Translations under genes and position numbers: made by a program
Notes under the pieces: model-generated
Seen by the model: only the letters and a program-made list of their open reading frames with translations
Databases searched by the model: none
What the model was told of the DNA's origin: nothing
Shown here: in pieces, positions 18,399-26,526 of the stretch
How the letters are laid out: each line of letters begins with the position of its first letter
Numbering within the stretch: the first letter of the stretch is position 1
NCBI GenBank assembly: GCA_965197575.1
Contig: OZ240214.1
Location: forward strand, 4,526,001 to 4,590,000
Direction of reading: 5' to 3'
DNA length: 64,000 nt
Source: VXOI01 sp965197575
Lineage (GTDB): Bacteria; Chloroflexota; Dehalococcoidia; Lucifugimonadales; UBA3495

Positions 18399-18926
18399 TC
18401 AGTCGTGGCCCTCGGCAAGCAGCCCCGTCAATGCGCCCCAACGGGGGTCGACGGGCGCTGCGCTGCACCTGCATTCTTCTTGGTTCAGGTCTGCCCCGCA
18501 CTCTTGGCAAAGCCCCCGGCAATCCTGACGGCACAGGGTCTTGATCGGCGCGTCGGTGAGAAGGTATTGGCGCAAGACATCGGTCAGGTCCAGGACTTGC
18601 CGGGCGTCGATATGCACCACCCCTTCCGATTCCTGGGGTGGGGACATCCTTCTCCCGGAGCCGGGGTCTAGCGTTGGAAAGCACTCCTCTTCGACGTTCA
18701 AGTTTGAATCACGGGAGAAGTCCGTCAGGCAGCGGTCGCAGGTGGCGCTCACCCGGACGCCGATGTCGGCGGTTACCAACACCCCGTGGTGCGTTCGCAA
18801 CAGGCGGACGGTGCCTCTTGCCCGGTCCGCAGGCCATTCCGGCAAAGCGGCCAAGTCTTCGTCGACCTGGTAGCTTCTCGTCGATCCGATGGATTCCATC
18901 AGAAGCTGCGAAACATTGTAGTCCAT
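18399..18926 (-). CDS. DUF177 (YceD-like) protein
   Basis: 175 residues. The DUF177 signature is ISATCDRCLTDF-like (here VSATCDRCLTDFSRD) and, near the C-terminus, CRQDCRGLCQECGADLNQEEC, a cluster of Cys suggesting a zinc site. YceD-type proteins are linked to large-subunit (23S rRNA) maturation and are almost always followed by rpmF, as here. I start at the ATG at 18926 (MDYNVSQLLMES) with AGGAG about 12 bases upstream; a longer reading to 19007 adds residues not seen in the family. Confidence 0.9.
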   Translation of the reverse strand: MDYNVSQLLMESIGSTRSYQVDEDLAALPEWPADRARGTVRLLRTHHGVLVTADIGVRVSATCDRCLTDFSRDSNLNVEEECFPTLDPGSGRRMSPPQESEGVVHIDARQVLDLTDVLRQYLLTDAPIKTLCRQDCRGLCQECGADLNQEECRCSAAPVDPRWGALTGLLAEGHD

Positions 18927-19044
18927 GCTAACTTGCCGCTCCTGAATAACGGTGGCAATTATACGTTCGTTCCCATCTCCTATGTCAAGTGGAGCAGGCC
19001 ACCGCAATCTGAATGTCCGGTTGCTCTGCTCCCGATGGGAAAGG

Positions 19045-19449
19045 CTATGAACTGACCGATTCCCGTATAAACTCCACGATTTCGCCGGTGGACGTGCCCG
19101 GCCCGAAAACTTCGGTAATGCCCATGTCCTTCAGTGGTTGCCGGTCCACCGCCGGAATAATGCCGCCGACCACCACGAGCACGTCGTCCATGCCCTGGCC
19201 TCGCAGCAGCTCCATGACCTCGGGGAGGATCTCCAAGTGGGCCCCGGAGAGGATGCTGAGGCCCAGGACGTCCACGTCTTCTTGGGCGGCGGCCTGAACG
19301 ATCATTTGCGGGCTCTGCCGGATGCCCGTGTAGATGACCTCCATCCCGGCGTCACGGAGCGCGCGGGCGATCACCTTGGCCCCCCGGTCGTGTCCGTCGA
19401 GTCCGGGCTTGGCCACCAGCACCCTCACGGGCCGGTTATTGTTTTGCAT
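19045..19449 (-). CDS. Methylmalonyl-CoA mutase C-terminal (B12-binding) subunit
   Basis: 134 residues, a free-standing cobalamin-binding domain. The base-off B12 motif D-x-H-x-x-G is present as DGHDRG (Asp18, His20, Gly23), followed by LSILSGAH and VVVGGIIP, the other two loops that cradle the dimethylbenzimidazole tail. It pairs with a separate catalytic chain to isomerise methylmalonyl-CoA and succinyl-CoA. The catalytic chain is about 3 kb away at 22434-24095 on the same strand, the split arrangement known from archaea and many Chloroflexota. Confidence 0.95.
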   Translation of the reverse strand: MQNNNRPVRVLVAKPGLDGHDRGAKVIARALRDAGMEVIYTGIRQSPQMIVQAAAQEDVDVLGLSILSGAHLEILPEVMELLRGQGMDDVLVVVGGIIPAVDRQPLKDMGITEVFGPGTSTGEIVEFIRESVSS

Positions 19450-19539
19450 AGGTTACAGTCCCGGTTGCGTTAATTTCGTCGCTTGGATTTTATAGGGTGG
19501 GCGCAGCCTAGTCGGCCTTCAGCAGGCCCGTGAAACGCC

Positions 19540-19800
19540 CTACTCCTTTGCTTCGTCATCATCAGGCAAAAAAAGCTCCAGGGCCTCCGCAGCTAATTGG
19601 CCGCTTTCGACCAGTCGCCTAACCCGTTCTTCTTGAGTTTTCTGAGCCTCGGTGCGTCCTTCGTCACGCCCTGTCTGCCGCGCTTTCTCAATGTCCCTTT
19701 CGCGGTTCTTTCGGATTCTCTCTTCCAGCCAATCGCCGACTACCACGATAATCCTCCGGCTCTCGATTGCGGAAATGGTGGCTACTGCTGCGGCAGCGCC
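19540..19800 (-). pseudogene. 5'-truncated duplicate of the neighbouring membrane/coiled-coil gene
   Basis: This stretch encodes, in one frame, the second half of the gene at 19802-20251: ATISAIESRR...VRRLVESGQL, followed by its own C-terminus AAEALELFLPDDDEAKE. It has no start of its own: the open frame upstream of the shared part runs through the end of the other gene out of frame. The shared 207 bases (19594-19800 and 19856-20062) differ at one position by eye. Either a dead fragment left by tandem duplication, or the remnant of an older downstream paralogue whose C-terminus now differs. Confidence 0.7.
19594..19800. repeat. Direct repeat, copy 1 (207 bp)
   Basis: Runs from TAATTGGCCGC to GGCAGCGCC. 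Matches 19856-20062 base for base except one position near the end (TGCTGCGGC versus TGCGGCGGC). The distance between copies is 262 bases, so a unique 55-base spacer separates them. The near identity argues for recent tandem duplication. Confidence 0.95.
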
Positions 19801-19801
19801 C

Positions 19802-20251
19802 CTACGTCCCCTCTTCGCTTTCGTCACCAACAAGCAGCTCCAAGGCTTCTCTTGGTAATTGGCCGCTTTCGACCAGTCGCCTAACCCGTTCTTCTTGAGT
19901 TTTCTGAGCCTCGGTGCGTCCTTCGTCACGCCCTGTCTGCCGCGCTTTCTCAATGTCCCTTTCGCGGTTCTTTCGGATTCTCTCTTCCAGCCAATCGCCG
20001 ACTACCACGATAATCCTCCGGCTCTCGATTGCGGAAATGGTGGCTACTGCGGCGGCAGCGCCTGCCGTTGGTATGCCCTGGATGATGGCCTGGACCGTCC
20101 CGACCCAATTATCCTCCGTTTGGTAGGCGATTTCATACCAGAATACCCAGCCCATCCCGGCCAGGCTCAGAAGCGTAAACAGTCCGAAGTATAGCGTTCG
20201 CCGTGATTCCGGTATGCTCCAGATAGACGTGCGTGGTTCGGGACCAGTCAT
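19802..20251 (-). CDS. Hypothetical two-segment membrane protein with coiled-coil tail
   Basis: 149 residues. Two predicted membrane segments (about 19-39, LYFGLFTLLSLAGMGWVFW, and 53-75) and then a charged helix rich in Arg/Glu/Gln (ERIRKNRERDIEKARQTGRDEG). The tail resembles the C-terminal helices seen in many Chloroflexota small proteins; no function is known. Its second half is duplicated just downstream (19540-19800). ATG at 20251; the promoter must lie in the short gap before the acyl-CoA dehydrogenase stop at 20268. Confidence 0.65.
   Translation of the reverse strand: MTGPEPRTSIWSIPESRRTLYFGLFTLLSLAGMGWVFWYEIAYQTEDNWVGTVQAIIQGIPTAGAAAAVATISAIESRRIIVVVGDWLEERIRKNRERDIEKARQTGRDEGRTEAQKTQEERVRRLVESGQLPREALELLVGDESEEGT
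19856..20062. repeat. Direct repeat, copy 2 (207 bp)
   Basis: Second copy of the 207-bp repeat; it lies inside the intact gene at 19802-20251 and encodes its coiled-coil half. Confidence 0.95.
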
Positions 20252-20267
20252 CTTCTAGTTCAGGAAA

Positions 20268-21425
20268 TCAGACCGGGTACTGGGCCAATAGCTGGCGGGC
20301 GATGAGCAGTCTCTGCACCTCCGACGTGCCCTCGTAGATGGTGGTGACCCGCGCGTCGCGCAGGATACGCTCCACCCCGGCTTCCTGGAAGTAGCCCGAC
20401 CCGCCATGTACCTGCACGGCCCGGTCCGCGGCCCGGATGCACATCTCCGATGCCATCAGCTTGGCGATGGACGCCTCTTGCAGGTAGGGCAGACCGTTGT
20501 CCTTCAAGGTGGCGGCGTTCATGGTGGTCACGCGGGCGGCGTGTACCTCGGCGGCCATGTCGGCGAGCATGAAGGCAATGCCCTGATGCTGCGCGATGGG
20601 CTGGCCGAAAGACTGCCTCTGCTGGGCGTAGCGCACCGCGGCCTCCAGGGCCGACTGGCCGATGCCCACACTCTGCGCCGCGATGATGATGCGGCTGGAG
20701 GTGAGTATCTCCATGGCTTGGTTGAACCCACGGCCCTCCGTGCCCAGCAGATTCTCCGGGGAGACCGGCGTGTCCTGAAACACGATCTCGTCGGTGGTGG
20801 AGCTGCGCATCCCCAGCTTGCCGTGCATTGGGTTGATGGTCAGGCCCGGCGAGCCCTTTTCCACGATGAAGGCGCTCACGCCCTTGTAGCCCATAGCCCG
20901 GTCTTGAGTGGCGAACACCACGATGGACTGGGCCACGGAGGCGTTGGTGATGAACATCTTGCTGCCGTTCAGGAAGTACACGCCGTCACGGTCGGTGGCG
21001 GTGGTCTGGAGGGCGGCGGCATCGGACCCGCCGCCGGGCTCGGTCAGGCCGAAGGCGCCGACACCCTTGCCGCTGGCCAGAGGGGGCAGCAACCGCTGCT
21101 TCTGCTCGTCGTTTCCAAACTGGTTGACGCTGGCCACGCCCAGTGCAAGGTGGGCCAGCCAGCTAACGCTGGTCGAGGCGTCGCCCCGGGCCACTTCCTC
21201 GGCGGCGATGGACACCTGCCGGTAGCCGGCCGGGCCGCTGCCGCCGTACTTGGTCTCGACGCCCAGACCGGTCAGGCCCAGGTCGGCGAGCCCGCGCCAT
21301 TGCTCCCACTGGAATTCGGCGCGTTCGTCCGACTCCTTGGCCTTGGGCGCGATCTCCCGGTCGACAAAGTCCCGGAGAGTAGTCTGGAGCATTTGCTCCT
21401 CTTCGTTGAGCATCAAGTCCGGCAT
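20268..21425 (-). CDS. Acyl-CoA dehydrogenase
   Basis: 385 residues, standard length. FAD-dependent alpha,beta-dehydrogenation of an acyl-CoA. Visible: FGLTEPGGGSDAAAL (FAD/substrate loop), GSKMFITNA, the RQSFGQPIAQHQGI helix, QVHGGSGYFQEAGVERILRD-type segment, and YEGTSE with the catalytic base Glu365. I start at the ATG at 21425 (MPDLMLNEEEQM) with GGTGGAG upstream; a longer reading to 21482 is less family-like. Chain-length preference cannot be told. It lies in the same cluster as the methylmalonyl-CoA mutase genes, suggesting acyl/branched-chain breakdown. Confidence 0.95.
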   Translation of the reverse strand: MPDLMLNEEEQMLQTTLRDFVDREIAPKAKESDERAEFQWEQWRGLADLGLTGLGVETKYGGSGPAGYRQVSIAAEEVARGDASTSVSWLAHLALGVASVNQFGNDEQKQRLLPPLASGKGVGAFGLTEPGGGSDAAALQTTATDRDGVYFLNGSKMFITNASVAQSIVVFATQDRAMGYKGVSAFIVEKGSPGLTINPMHGKLGMRSSTTDEIVFQDTPVSPENLLGTEGRGFNQAMEILTSSRIIIAAQSVGIGQSALEAAVRYAQQRQSFGQPIAQHQGIAFMLADMAAEVHAARVTTMNAATLKDNGLPYLQEASIAKLMASEMCIRAADRAVQVHGGSGYFQEAGVERILRDARVTTIYEGTSEVQRLLIARQLLAQYPV

Positions 21426-21553
21426 GTGTAGTTCTCCACCCGTTTTGCAAAGATAGTAGTCTGGATTATGTTGATAGCCCACCTTTGCCTGTTGCAGGCC
21501 GGCTCATGGTCCGGCCATCCCGCCAACTATGACAAGCCCCAGATTCGGATGGG

Positions 21554-22348
21554 TTATTGGCCTTGCAGGCTGCGGAGTTGGCCGCGCAGCCGTTCCACCT
21601 CTGCCTCGGACGCCTCGCGAGCGGCGCGTTCCGCGTCCAGTTCGGCGGCGGCTTGGTCGCGCTCTGCGGCGGTTCGCTGGTGGGCGGCCCGCTCCTCGCC
21701 GATGCTATTCAGGTAGCGTCCGGTCTTGCGGTCGTAGAACCGCAGCCGCCGGTTCTGCCAGCAGAGGCAAAGGTCCAGCGCGGGACTGTAGCCCCAGATC
21801 GTTCCGTCGGCCTCGGTCGCTATGGGGATGGGCAGGGAGACGCCGTCGGCCAGCCGGTCCGCCGCCAGCGCAAAACCGTAATACTGGCCGCCGGTGACGT
21901 CGAACATCCAGTATTCGCCAACCTCGATTTCGCGGTAGCGGACGCGCTTGTCGCCGGTGTCCGCCCGATGGGTGGTTGGAGAGGCTACTTCCAAAGCGAA
22001 GTCCGGCGCTTTGCCCGCTTCCGGAATGCTGTAGCCGTTGCGGCGATAGACGGTGCGGGCGTCGACGCCAAAGGATATGTAGAGGTCGGGCCGGATACGC
22101 CGGTTGAGGTTCATCGCGCTGAAGAAGACGAAGCCGCCGGAATCGATAAATATCTCGGGGTGGTTGTCGACGTCGAAATGGTGCCGGAGCAGGTGGTCGG
22201 CTTCTGCAATGGTGGGGGCCTGTATCATATCCCTCGGCCAACAATCGGGGTCGTCAGGTTCGGGCGGGTCGGGGTAGACGAAGTCGACCGGCAACAAGTA
22301 TGTGTACGGGATGAACGGAGCGGCGGGTTTGGTCAATTCGGAAGTCAT
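21554..22348 (-). CDS. Uma2-family nuclease-fold protein with C-terminal coiled coil
   Basis: 264 residues. The Uma2 core is shown by RIRPDLYISFGVD, PDFALEVASPTTHRADTGDKRVRY (Asp, Glu and Lys of the PD-(D/E)xK site) and VGEYWMFDVTGG. After about residue 215 an Ala/Glu/Arg-rich coiled coil (RTAAERDQAAAELDAERAAREASE) is appended, a common variant in Chloroflexota and cyanobacteria. Role unknown. More diverged from the copy at 10956-11561 than expected for a recent duplicate. Confidence 0.87.
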   Translation of the reverse strand: MTSELTKPAAPFIPYTYLLPVDFVYPDPPEPDDPDCWPRDMIQAPTIAEADHLLRHHFDVDNHPEIFIDSGGFVFFSAMNLNRRIRPDLYISFGVDARTVYRRNGYSIPEAGKAPDFALEVASPTTHRADTGDKRVRYREIEVGEYWMFDVTGGQYYGFALAADRLADGVSLPIPIATEADGTIWGYSPALDLCLCWQNRRLRFYDRKTGRYLNSIGEERAAHQRTAAERDQAAAELDAERAAREASEAEVERLRGQLRSLQGQ

Positions 22349-22433
22349 TTCATCCTGTCTCCGGCCCGGTTTTCAGGCAATGATTATATTCCCCTTTCAA
22401 GCAACGAGCGCCGGTCTCCCTGCCTCTCCGCGC

Positions 22434-24095
22434 CTAGAACGCCGCCGCCTCTTCCTGTTCGCCGAAAACGTTGCGGAATACCTGGCTTACCTCCCCCAGA
22501 GTGCAGTAGGACTCCACGCACTCCAGGATGACGGGCACCGTGTTTTCGCTGGAGCGGGCCACGTCCTCCAGCCTCGCAAGCGCGGCCTTGACCGCCGCCC
22601 CGTCGCGCTCCCGGCGCAGCCGTTCCAGCCGCTCCAGCTGCTGCCGGGCGGCTTCCTCGTCCACCCGCATCAGTCCTTCCACCGGGGGCGAGTCGGTGGC
22701 GTAGCGGTTGACGCCCACGATCACCCGGTCGCCCGACTCCACCTCCTGCCGGTGACGGAAGGCGGCGTCTCCGATTTCCCGCACCTGGAACCCCTGCTCG
22801 ATGGCGGCCACCGACCCGCCCATCCGGTCGATGCGTTCGATATAGTCCATGGCTTGGGACTCCAGTTCGTTGGTGAGCTTTTCCACGTAGTATGAGCCGC
22901 CGAGCGGGTCCACCACGTCTGCGGTGCCGCTCTCGTAGGCCAGTATCTGCTGGGTGCGCAACGAAAGCTGGGCCGACTCCTCGGTGGGCAGGGCCAGGGC
23001 CTCGTCGCGGGAGTTTACGTGCAGCGACTGCGAGCCGCCGAGGATGGCGGCCAAGGCTTGCACCGTGCAGCGGATGAGATTGTTGTCGGGCTGCTGCGCA
23101 GTGAGAGTGACGCCGGCGGTCTGAGTGTGGAAGCGCAGCATCATCGACCGCGGGTCCTTGGCCCCGAAGCGGTCGCGCATGAGCTTGGCCCAGATACGGC
23201 GGGCCGCCCGGAACTTGGCCACCTCCTCGAACAGATTGTTCTGGGCCACAAAGAAAAAGGAGAGTCGGGGGCCGAATTCGTCGATCTTGAGTCCGGCGTC
23301 CAGCGCCGCCTGCACGTAGGCGATGGCGTTGGCGAAGGTGAAGGCCAACTCCTGCACCGCCGTGGCCCCCGCTTCCCGCATGTGGTAGCCGGAAATGCTG
23401 ATAGTGTTCCAGCGGGGGACGCTTTCGGCGCAATACTTGAATACGTCCACCACCAGCCGCATCGAGGGGCGCGGCGGGTAGGCGTAGGTGCCCCGGGCGA
23501 TGTATTCCTTCAGGATGTCGTTCTGCAACGTGCCGCTGATTTGGTCCTGCTCCACGCCCTGCCGTTTGGCCGCCGCGATGTAAAAGCACAGCAACAACGA
23601 CGCCGTGGCGTTGATCGTCATTGAGGTGCTGACCCGGTCCAAGGGAATGCCGTCGAACAGAGTTTCCATGTCTTCCAGGCTGCAGATGGGCACCCCGACC
23701 TTCCCCACCTCGCCCTTGGCCAGCGGATGGTCGGAGTCGTAGCCGATTTGGGTGGGCAGGTCGAAGGCGACCGACAGCCCGGTCTGCCCCTGCTCCAAGA
23801 GATAGCGGTACCGGCGGTTGGTGTCGGCGGCGGTGGCATAGCCCGAGTACTGGCGCATGGTCCACACGCGCCCCCGGTAGGTGTTGGGCTGCACCCCCCT
23901 GGTGTAGGGGAATTCTCCGGGAAAGCCGATGGCGTCGCCGTAGTCCGCGCCCGGATCAGCTAGGTCCTCCGGCGTGTACAGCGAATCTATGCCGAGGCCG
24001 CTGTCGGTCAGGAACGACTCGCGCCGCTCCGGGAACCGCTCCACGGCGGGCTTGAGGGTGTCCTGTTCCCACTGTTTCTTACTGTCGCTGGGCAT
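22434..24095 (-). CDS. Methylmalonyl-CoA mutase large (catalytic) subunit
   Basis: 553 residues, the size of free-standing catalytic chains that use a separate B12-binding protein. Binds CoA ester in a TIM barrel. RQYSGYATA with Tyr83 fits the methylmalonyl-CoA mutase Tyr that separates it from 2-hydroxyisobutyryl-CoA mutase (Ile). GLSVAFDLPTQIGYDSDHP, SGYHMREAGATAVQELAFT and RFHTQTAGVTLTAQQP are family hallmarks. I start at the ATG at 24095, three bases after AGGAGGGCTGAA; a longer reading is not conserved. The B12 domain at 19045-19449 is its expected partner. Confidence 0.95.
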   Translation of the reverse strand: MPSDSKKQWEQDTLKPAVERFPERRESFLTDSGLGIDSLYTPEDLADPGADYGDAIGFPGEFPYTRGVQPNTYRGRVWTMRQYSGYATAADTNRRYRYLLEQGQTGLSVAFDLPTQIGYDSDHPLAKGEVGKVGVPICSLEDMETLFDGIPLDRVSTSMTINATASLLLCFYIAAAKRQGVEQDQISGTLQNDILKEYIARGTYAYPPRPSMRLVVDVFKYCAESVPRWNTISISGYHMREAGATAVQELAFTFANAIAYVQAALDAGLKIDEFGPRLSFFFVAQNNLFEEVAKFRAARRIWAKLMRDRFGAKDPRSMMLRFHTQTAGVTLTAQQPDNNLIRCTVQALAAILGGSQSLHVNSRDEALALPTEESAQLSLRTQQILAYESGTADVVDPLGGSYYVEKLTNELESQAMDYIERIDRMGGSVAAIEQGFQVREIGDAAFRHRQEVESGDRVIVGVNRYATDSPPVEGLMRVDEEAARQQLERLERLRRERDGAAVKAALARLEDVARSSENTVPVILECVESYCTLGEVSQVFRNVFGEQEEAAAF

Positions 24096-24245
24096 TTCAG
24101 CCCTCCTGGGCTGCGGGGCCGAAGCCCTCGTAAATACGCAGGTGACTCGACCAAACATTTTACTCCCAACCTGGGAACGGCTCAAGGCGACGGAAGTGCG
24201 GCAAAAGGCCATGAAAAAGCCCGGCAGCAGGAAATAGTAGTAGAA

Positions 24246-24251
24246 TATAAT
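24246..24251 (+). promoter_or_regulatory. Possible -10 box of the 22-residue-repeat gene
   Basis: TATAAT in an A/T-rich patch 47 bases before the ATG at 24298, in a gap between two diverging genes. No good -35 hexamer is seen at 17 bases upstream, so this is only suggestive. Confidence 0.35.
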
Positions 24252-24297
24252 CCCGCATATCGAGAAGTGAGGCGCAGTCGGCAGAGGAGAGATTTCA

Positions 24298-25401
24298 ATG
24301 ACGCTGGGGAATTTCGGCAGAAATATCAGGGACGCGCTGGTCGGGACGATCAGCGGCGCGGGCGACGTGGTCGAAAGCACCATTGAGGCCGCTCGCTCCA
24401 CCACCGCGGCCGCCTTGCGCGGCACGCGGGATACGGCAACCGGGTTTCAAGGAGTGGTCGCTGATGTCATTAAGGGGGCCATCCAGGCCACCAATGAGGT
24501 CGGCACGGAGTTGGGCTCGACCGCCAAGGGGGCGGTTGTGGGCGTCATCCGGGGGGCCGGTGAGGTTAGCACCGTGACCGTCGGCGTCTTCAGCGACACT
24601 GTCCGGGCCGCCATCAAGGGCACCGGAGAGGTGGGCGGCGACGTTGGCGCCGTGGCCAGGGGCGCGGTCGAGGGCGCCATGGAGACCACCAAGAGCGTTG
24701 GGTTGCGGGCCGAGGACATGGCCTTCAGTGTGGCCCGCGGCGCCATACAAGGAACCCGGGAAGTGGGCGGCGACTTGGGCGCAACCGCTAGGGACAGCAT
24801 CAAGGGGACCGTCACCGGGACCCAGGAGGTGGGCGGCAGCGTGCTGGAGGCGGTCGAGGAAAGCACCCGCGGGCTGATCAGAGGCGCATCCGAAGTCGGC
24901 GGTGACGTGGCGTCGGTAACCCGCAACGCCGTGGAAGGGGCGATCGAGGCCACCGGAAGCGTCACCGTCCGGGTGCAGGACGTGGCCTTCAGCGCCGCCC
25001 GCGGCGTGATTCATGGCTCTCAGGAGGTGGGCGGCGAGCTGGGCGCTGCGGCCAGGGACACTATCAGCGGCACAGTCATCGGCGCCAATCAGGTGGGCGG
25101 CAACGTGTTGCAGGCCATTGAGGACAGCACCCGTGGACTGGTCAAGGGCACCGCAGAGATTGGAGGCGACGTCGCAGGCGTGGCCCGGAGCGCAGTCGAG
25201 GGGGCCATCGACTCAGCCAAGAGCATTGGGCTGCGCGCCGAAGACGCTGCATCGGCCGCCGCCAACGGCGCTGTCAGCGCGGTAGGCTCTTTTGGGGAGA
25301 CGGCCTCGGCCTCAGTCAGCAACGCGGTCAGCGGCACCATCTCCGGCGTCCGGGTGGTGCTGAGGGCGCCGTTCCGGGAGCCTGAAGAAAAGAACCAATA
25401 G
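24298..25401 (+). CDS. Protein of sixteen tandem 22-residue amphipathic repeats
   Basis: 367 residues that divide exactly into sixteen 22-residue units from the first Met, plus a 15-residue charged tail (VVLRAPFREPEEKNQ). Unit consensus: position 1 E/D/S, 2 V, 3-4 GG, 5 D/E, 6-7 LG/VG, 10-11 AR, 14 V/I, 15 E/K/R, 16 G, 18 I, 20-21 G-T/A. No Cys, Trp, Tyr or Pro inside the repeats, no signal peptide, no membrane segment. Units 6-9 (88 residues) are repeated as 10-13 and begun again in 14-15, so a four-unit block was duplicated. Eleven/22-residue repeats are typical of proteins that coat lipid surfaces (apolipoproteins, synucleins, LEA proteins) or store polymer granules; that role is inference. 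ATG has AGAGGAGAG eight bases upstream; YihY follows after 47 bases. Confidence 0.85.
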   Translation: MTLGNFGRNIRDALVGTISGAGDVVESTIEAARSTTAAALRGTRDTATGFQGVVADVIKGAIQATNEVGTELGSTAKGAVVGVIRGAGEVSTVTVGVFSDTVRAAIKGTGEVGGDVGAVARGAVEGAMETTKSVGLRAEDMAFSVARGAIQGTREVGGDLGATARDSIKGTVTGTQEVGGSVLEAVEESTRGLIRGASEVGGDVASVTRNAVEGAIEATGSVTVRVQDVAFSAARGVIHGSQEVGGELGAAARDTISGTVIGANQVGGNVLQAIEDSTRGLVKGTAEIGGDVAGVARSAVEGAIDSAKSIGLRAEDAASAAANGAVSAVGSFGETASASVSNAVSGTISGVRVVLRAPFREPEEKNQ

Positions 25402-25448
25402 GTGTATCCGGGGACTCTGACGGTGGCCGTCATTTCCCCGATTAGCCG

Positions 25449-26474
25449 TTGCGTGTAGCTTTGCGTCTCCCTGCGAGCCAGCTATGGCATAGCCTGTCGG
25501 CCCGGTTGACCGCACGGGCCCAAGGGCCGGTCAAGTACCTTCGCGCGAAAGAAACCAAGATCCAAGGCCGGCTCCTGACGATTCCGGCCTTCGCGCTGTT
25601 GCTGCGCGTCGTCCGGGAATCGAGCGCGGACGACGCGACCCATATGGCCGCCGGAGTGGCCTACTACGCCATCCTCTCCCTGTTCCCCATGGCCATCGGA
25701 CTGATTGCGCTGCTCAGCTTGGTCCTGGAAACCAGCACGGTCAGGGCCGACTTGCTGGAGTTCTTCCAGACCTATATGCCCGGCTCCACCGGCGCGTTGG
25801 AGTCCAATATCAGTACCGTCGGCCACGTCAGCGGCTTTCTGGGAGTCCTGAGCGTATTGGGGCTTTTCTGGACGGCCAGCTCGGTCTTCGGAGCGATCAG
25901 CCGCGCCGTGAACCGGGCTTGGGATGTTCACCGGGACCGTCCGTTCTACGTGGCAAAGCTCCACCACTTGGTCATGGCTTTCTCGGTCGGGCTGCTGTTT
26001 CTCCTCTCGATGGGCGCCACTGCCGCAGTGCAGGTGCTGGGCAGCATTGACCTGCCGGAAGTGGGCCAACTCGTGGTTCTGGAGAACGACGGCATCAGCG
26101 CGCTGACCCGGCTGCTGCCGTTCCTGTTCACTCTGACCATTTTCCTGCTGATCTATAAGGTCGTCCCCAACACCCGCACTTGGTGGCGGTACATCTGGCC
26201 CGGGGCATTGCTGGCGGCCATATTATTTGAAATCAGCAAGAGCGTCTTCGTGTTCTACCTGGAGAACTTTGCGGACTACGAAAAAGTGTACGGCTCCCTG
26301 GGCTCCGTGATTGCCTTGTTGATCTGGACCTACGTGTCGTCCTTCATTCTGATCATAGGGGCTGAATTAGCCTCGGAATACGGACGGATGCGGGAAGGAG
26401 TGGCCCAAGGCAGGCTCATAGATTCCAGAGGCCGGGAAGAGCGTGACCTGGAAGACGAGGAAGAATTGTGGTGA
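25449..26474 (+). CDS. YihY/BrkB-family inner-membrane protein
   Basis: 341 residues with six hydrophobic segments (about 65-95, 128-148, 172-195, 215-235, 250-270, 275-300) and the family motifs AAGVAYYAILSLFP near residue 67, FWTASSVFGAISRAVNRAWDV, VPNTRTWWRYIWPGALLAAILFE and YGSLGSVIALLIWTYVSSFILIIGAE. The acidic C-terminus (EERDLEDEEELW) is extra. YihY proteins have long been called RNase BN in error; their role is unresolved, possibly transport. The start is a TTG at 25449. It lies 47 bases after the repeat-protein gene, likely one transcript. Confidence 0.92.
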   Translation: MRVALRLPASQLWHSLSARLTARAQGPVKYLRAKETKIQGRLLTIPAFALLLRVVRESSADDATHMAAGVAYYAILSLFPMAIGLIALLSLVLETSTVRADLLEFFQTYMPGSTGALESNISTVGHVSGFLGVLSVLGLFWTASSVFGAISRAVNRAWDVHRDRPFYVAKLHHLVMAFSVGLLFLLSMGATAAVQVLGSIDLPEVGQLVVLENDGISALTRLLPFLFTLTIFLLIYKVVPNTRTWWRYIWPGALLAAILFEISKSVFVFYLENFADYEKVYGSLGSVIALLIWTYVSSFILIIGAELASEYGRMREGVAQGRLIDSRGREERDLEDEEELW

Positions 26475-26526
26475 CAACCGAGAGGCGCTGACAGGACCGG
26501 ACTTTCTCGTGGAATAGCTGCCTTAT

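Noticed and set aside
22384..23865. 493-residue minus-strand frame
   Set aside because: Out-of-frame shadow of the methylmalonyl-CoA mutase gene; Arg/Gly/Pro-rich composition typical of shadows in GC-rich DNA.
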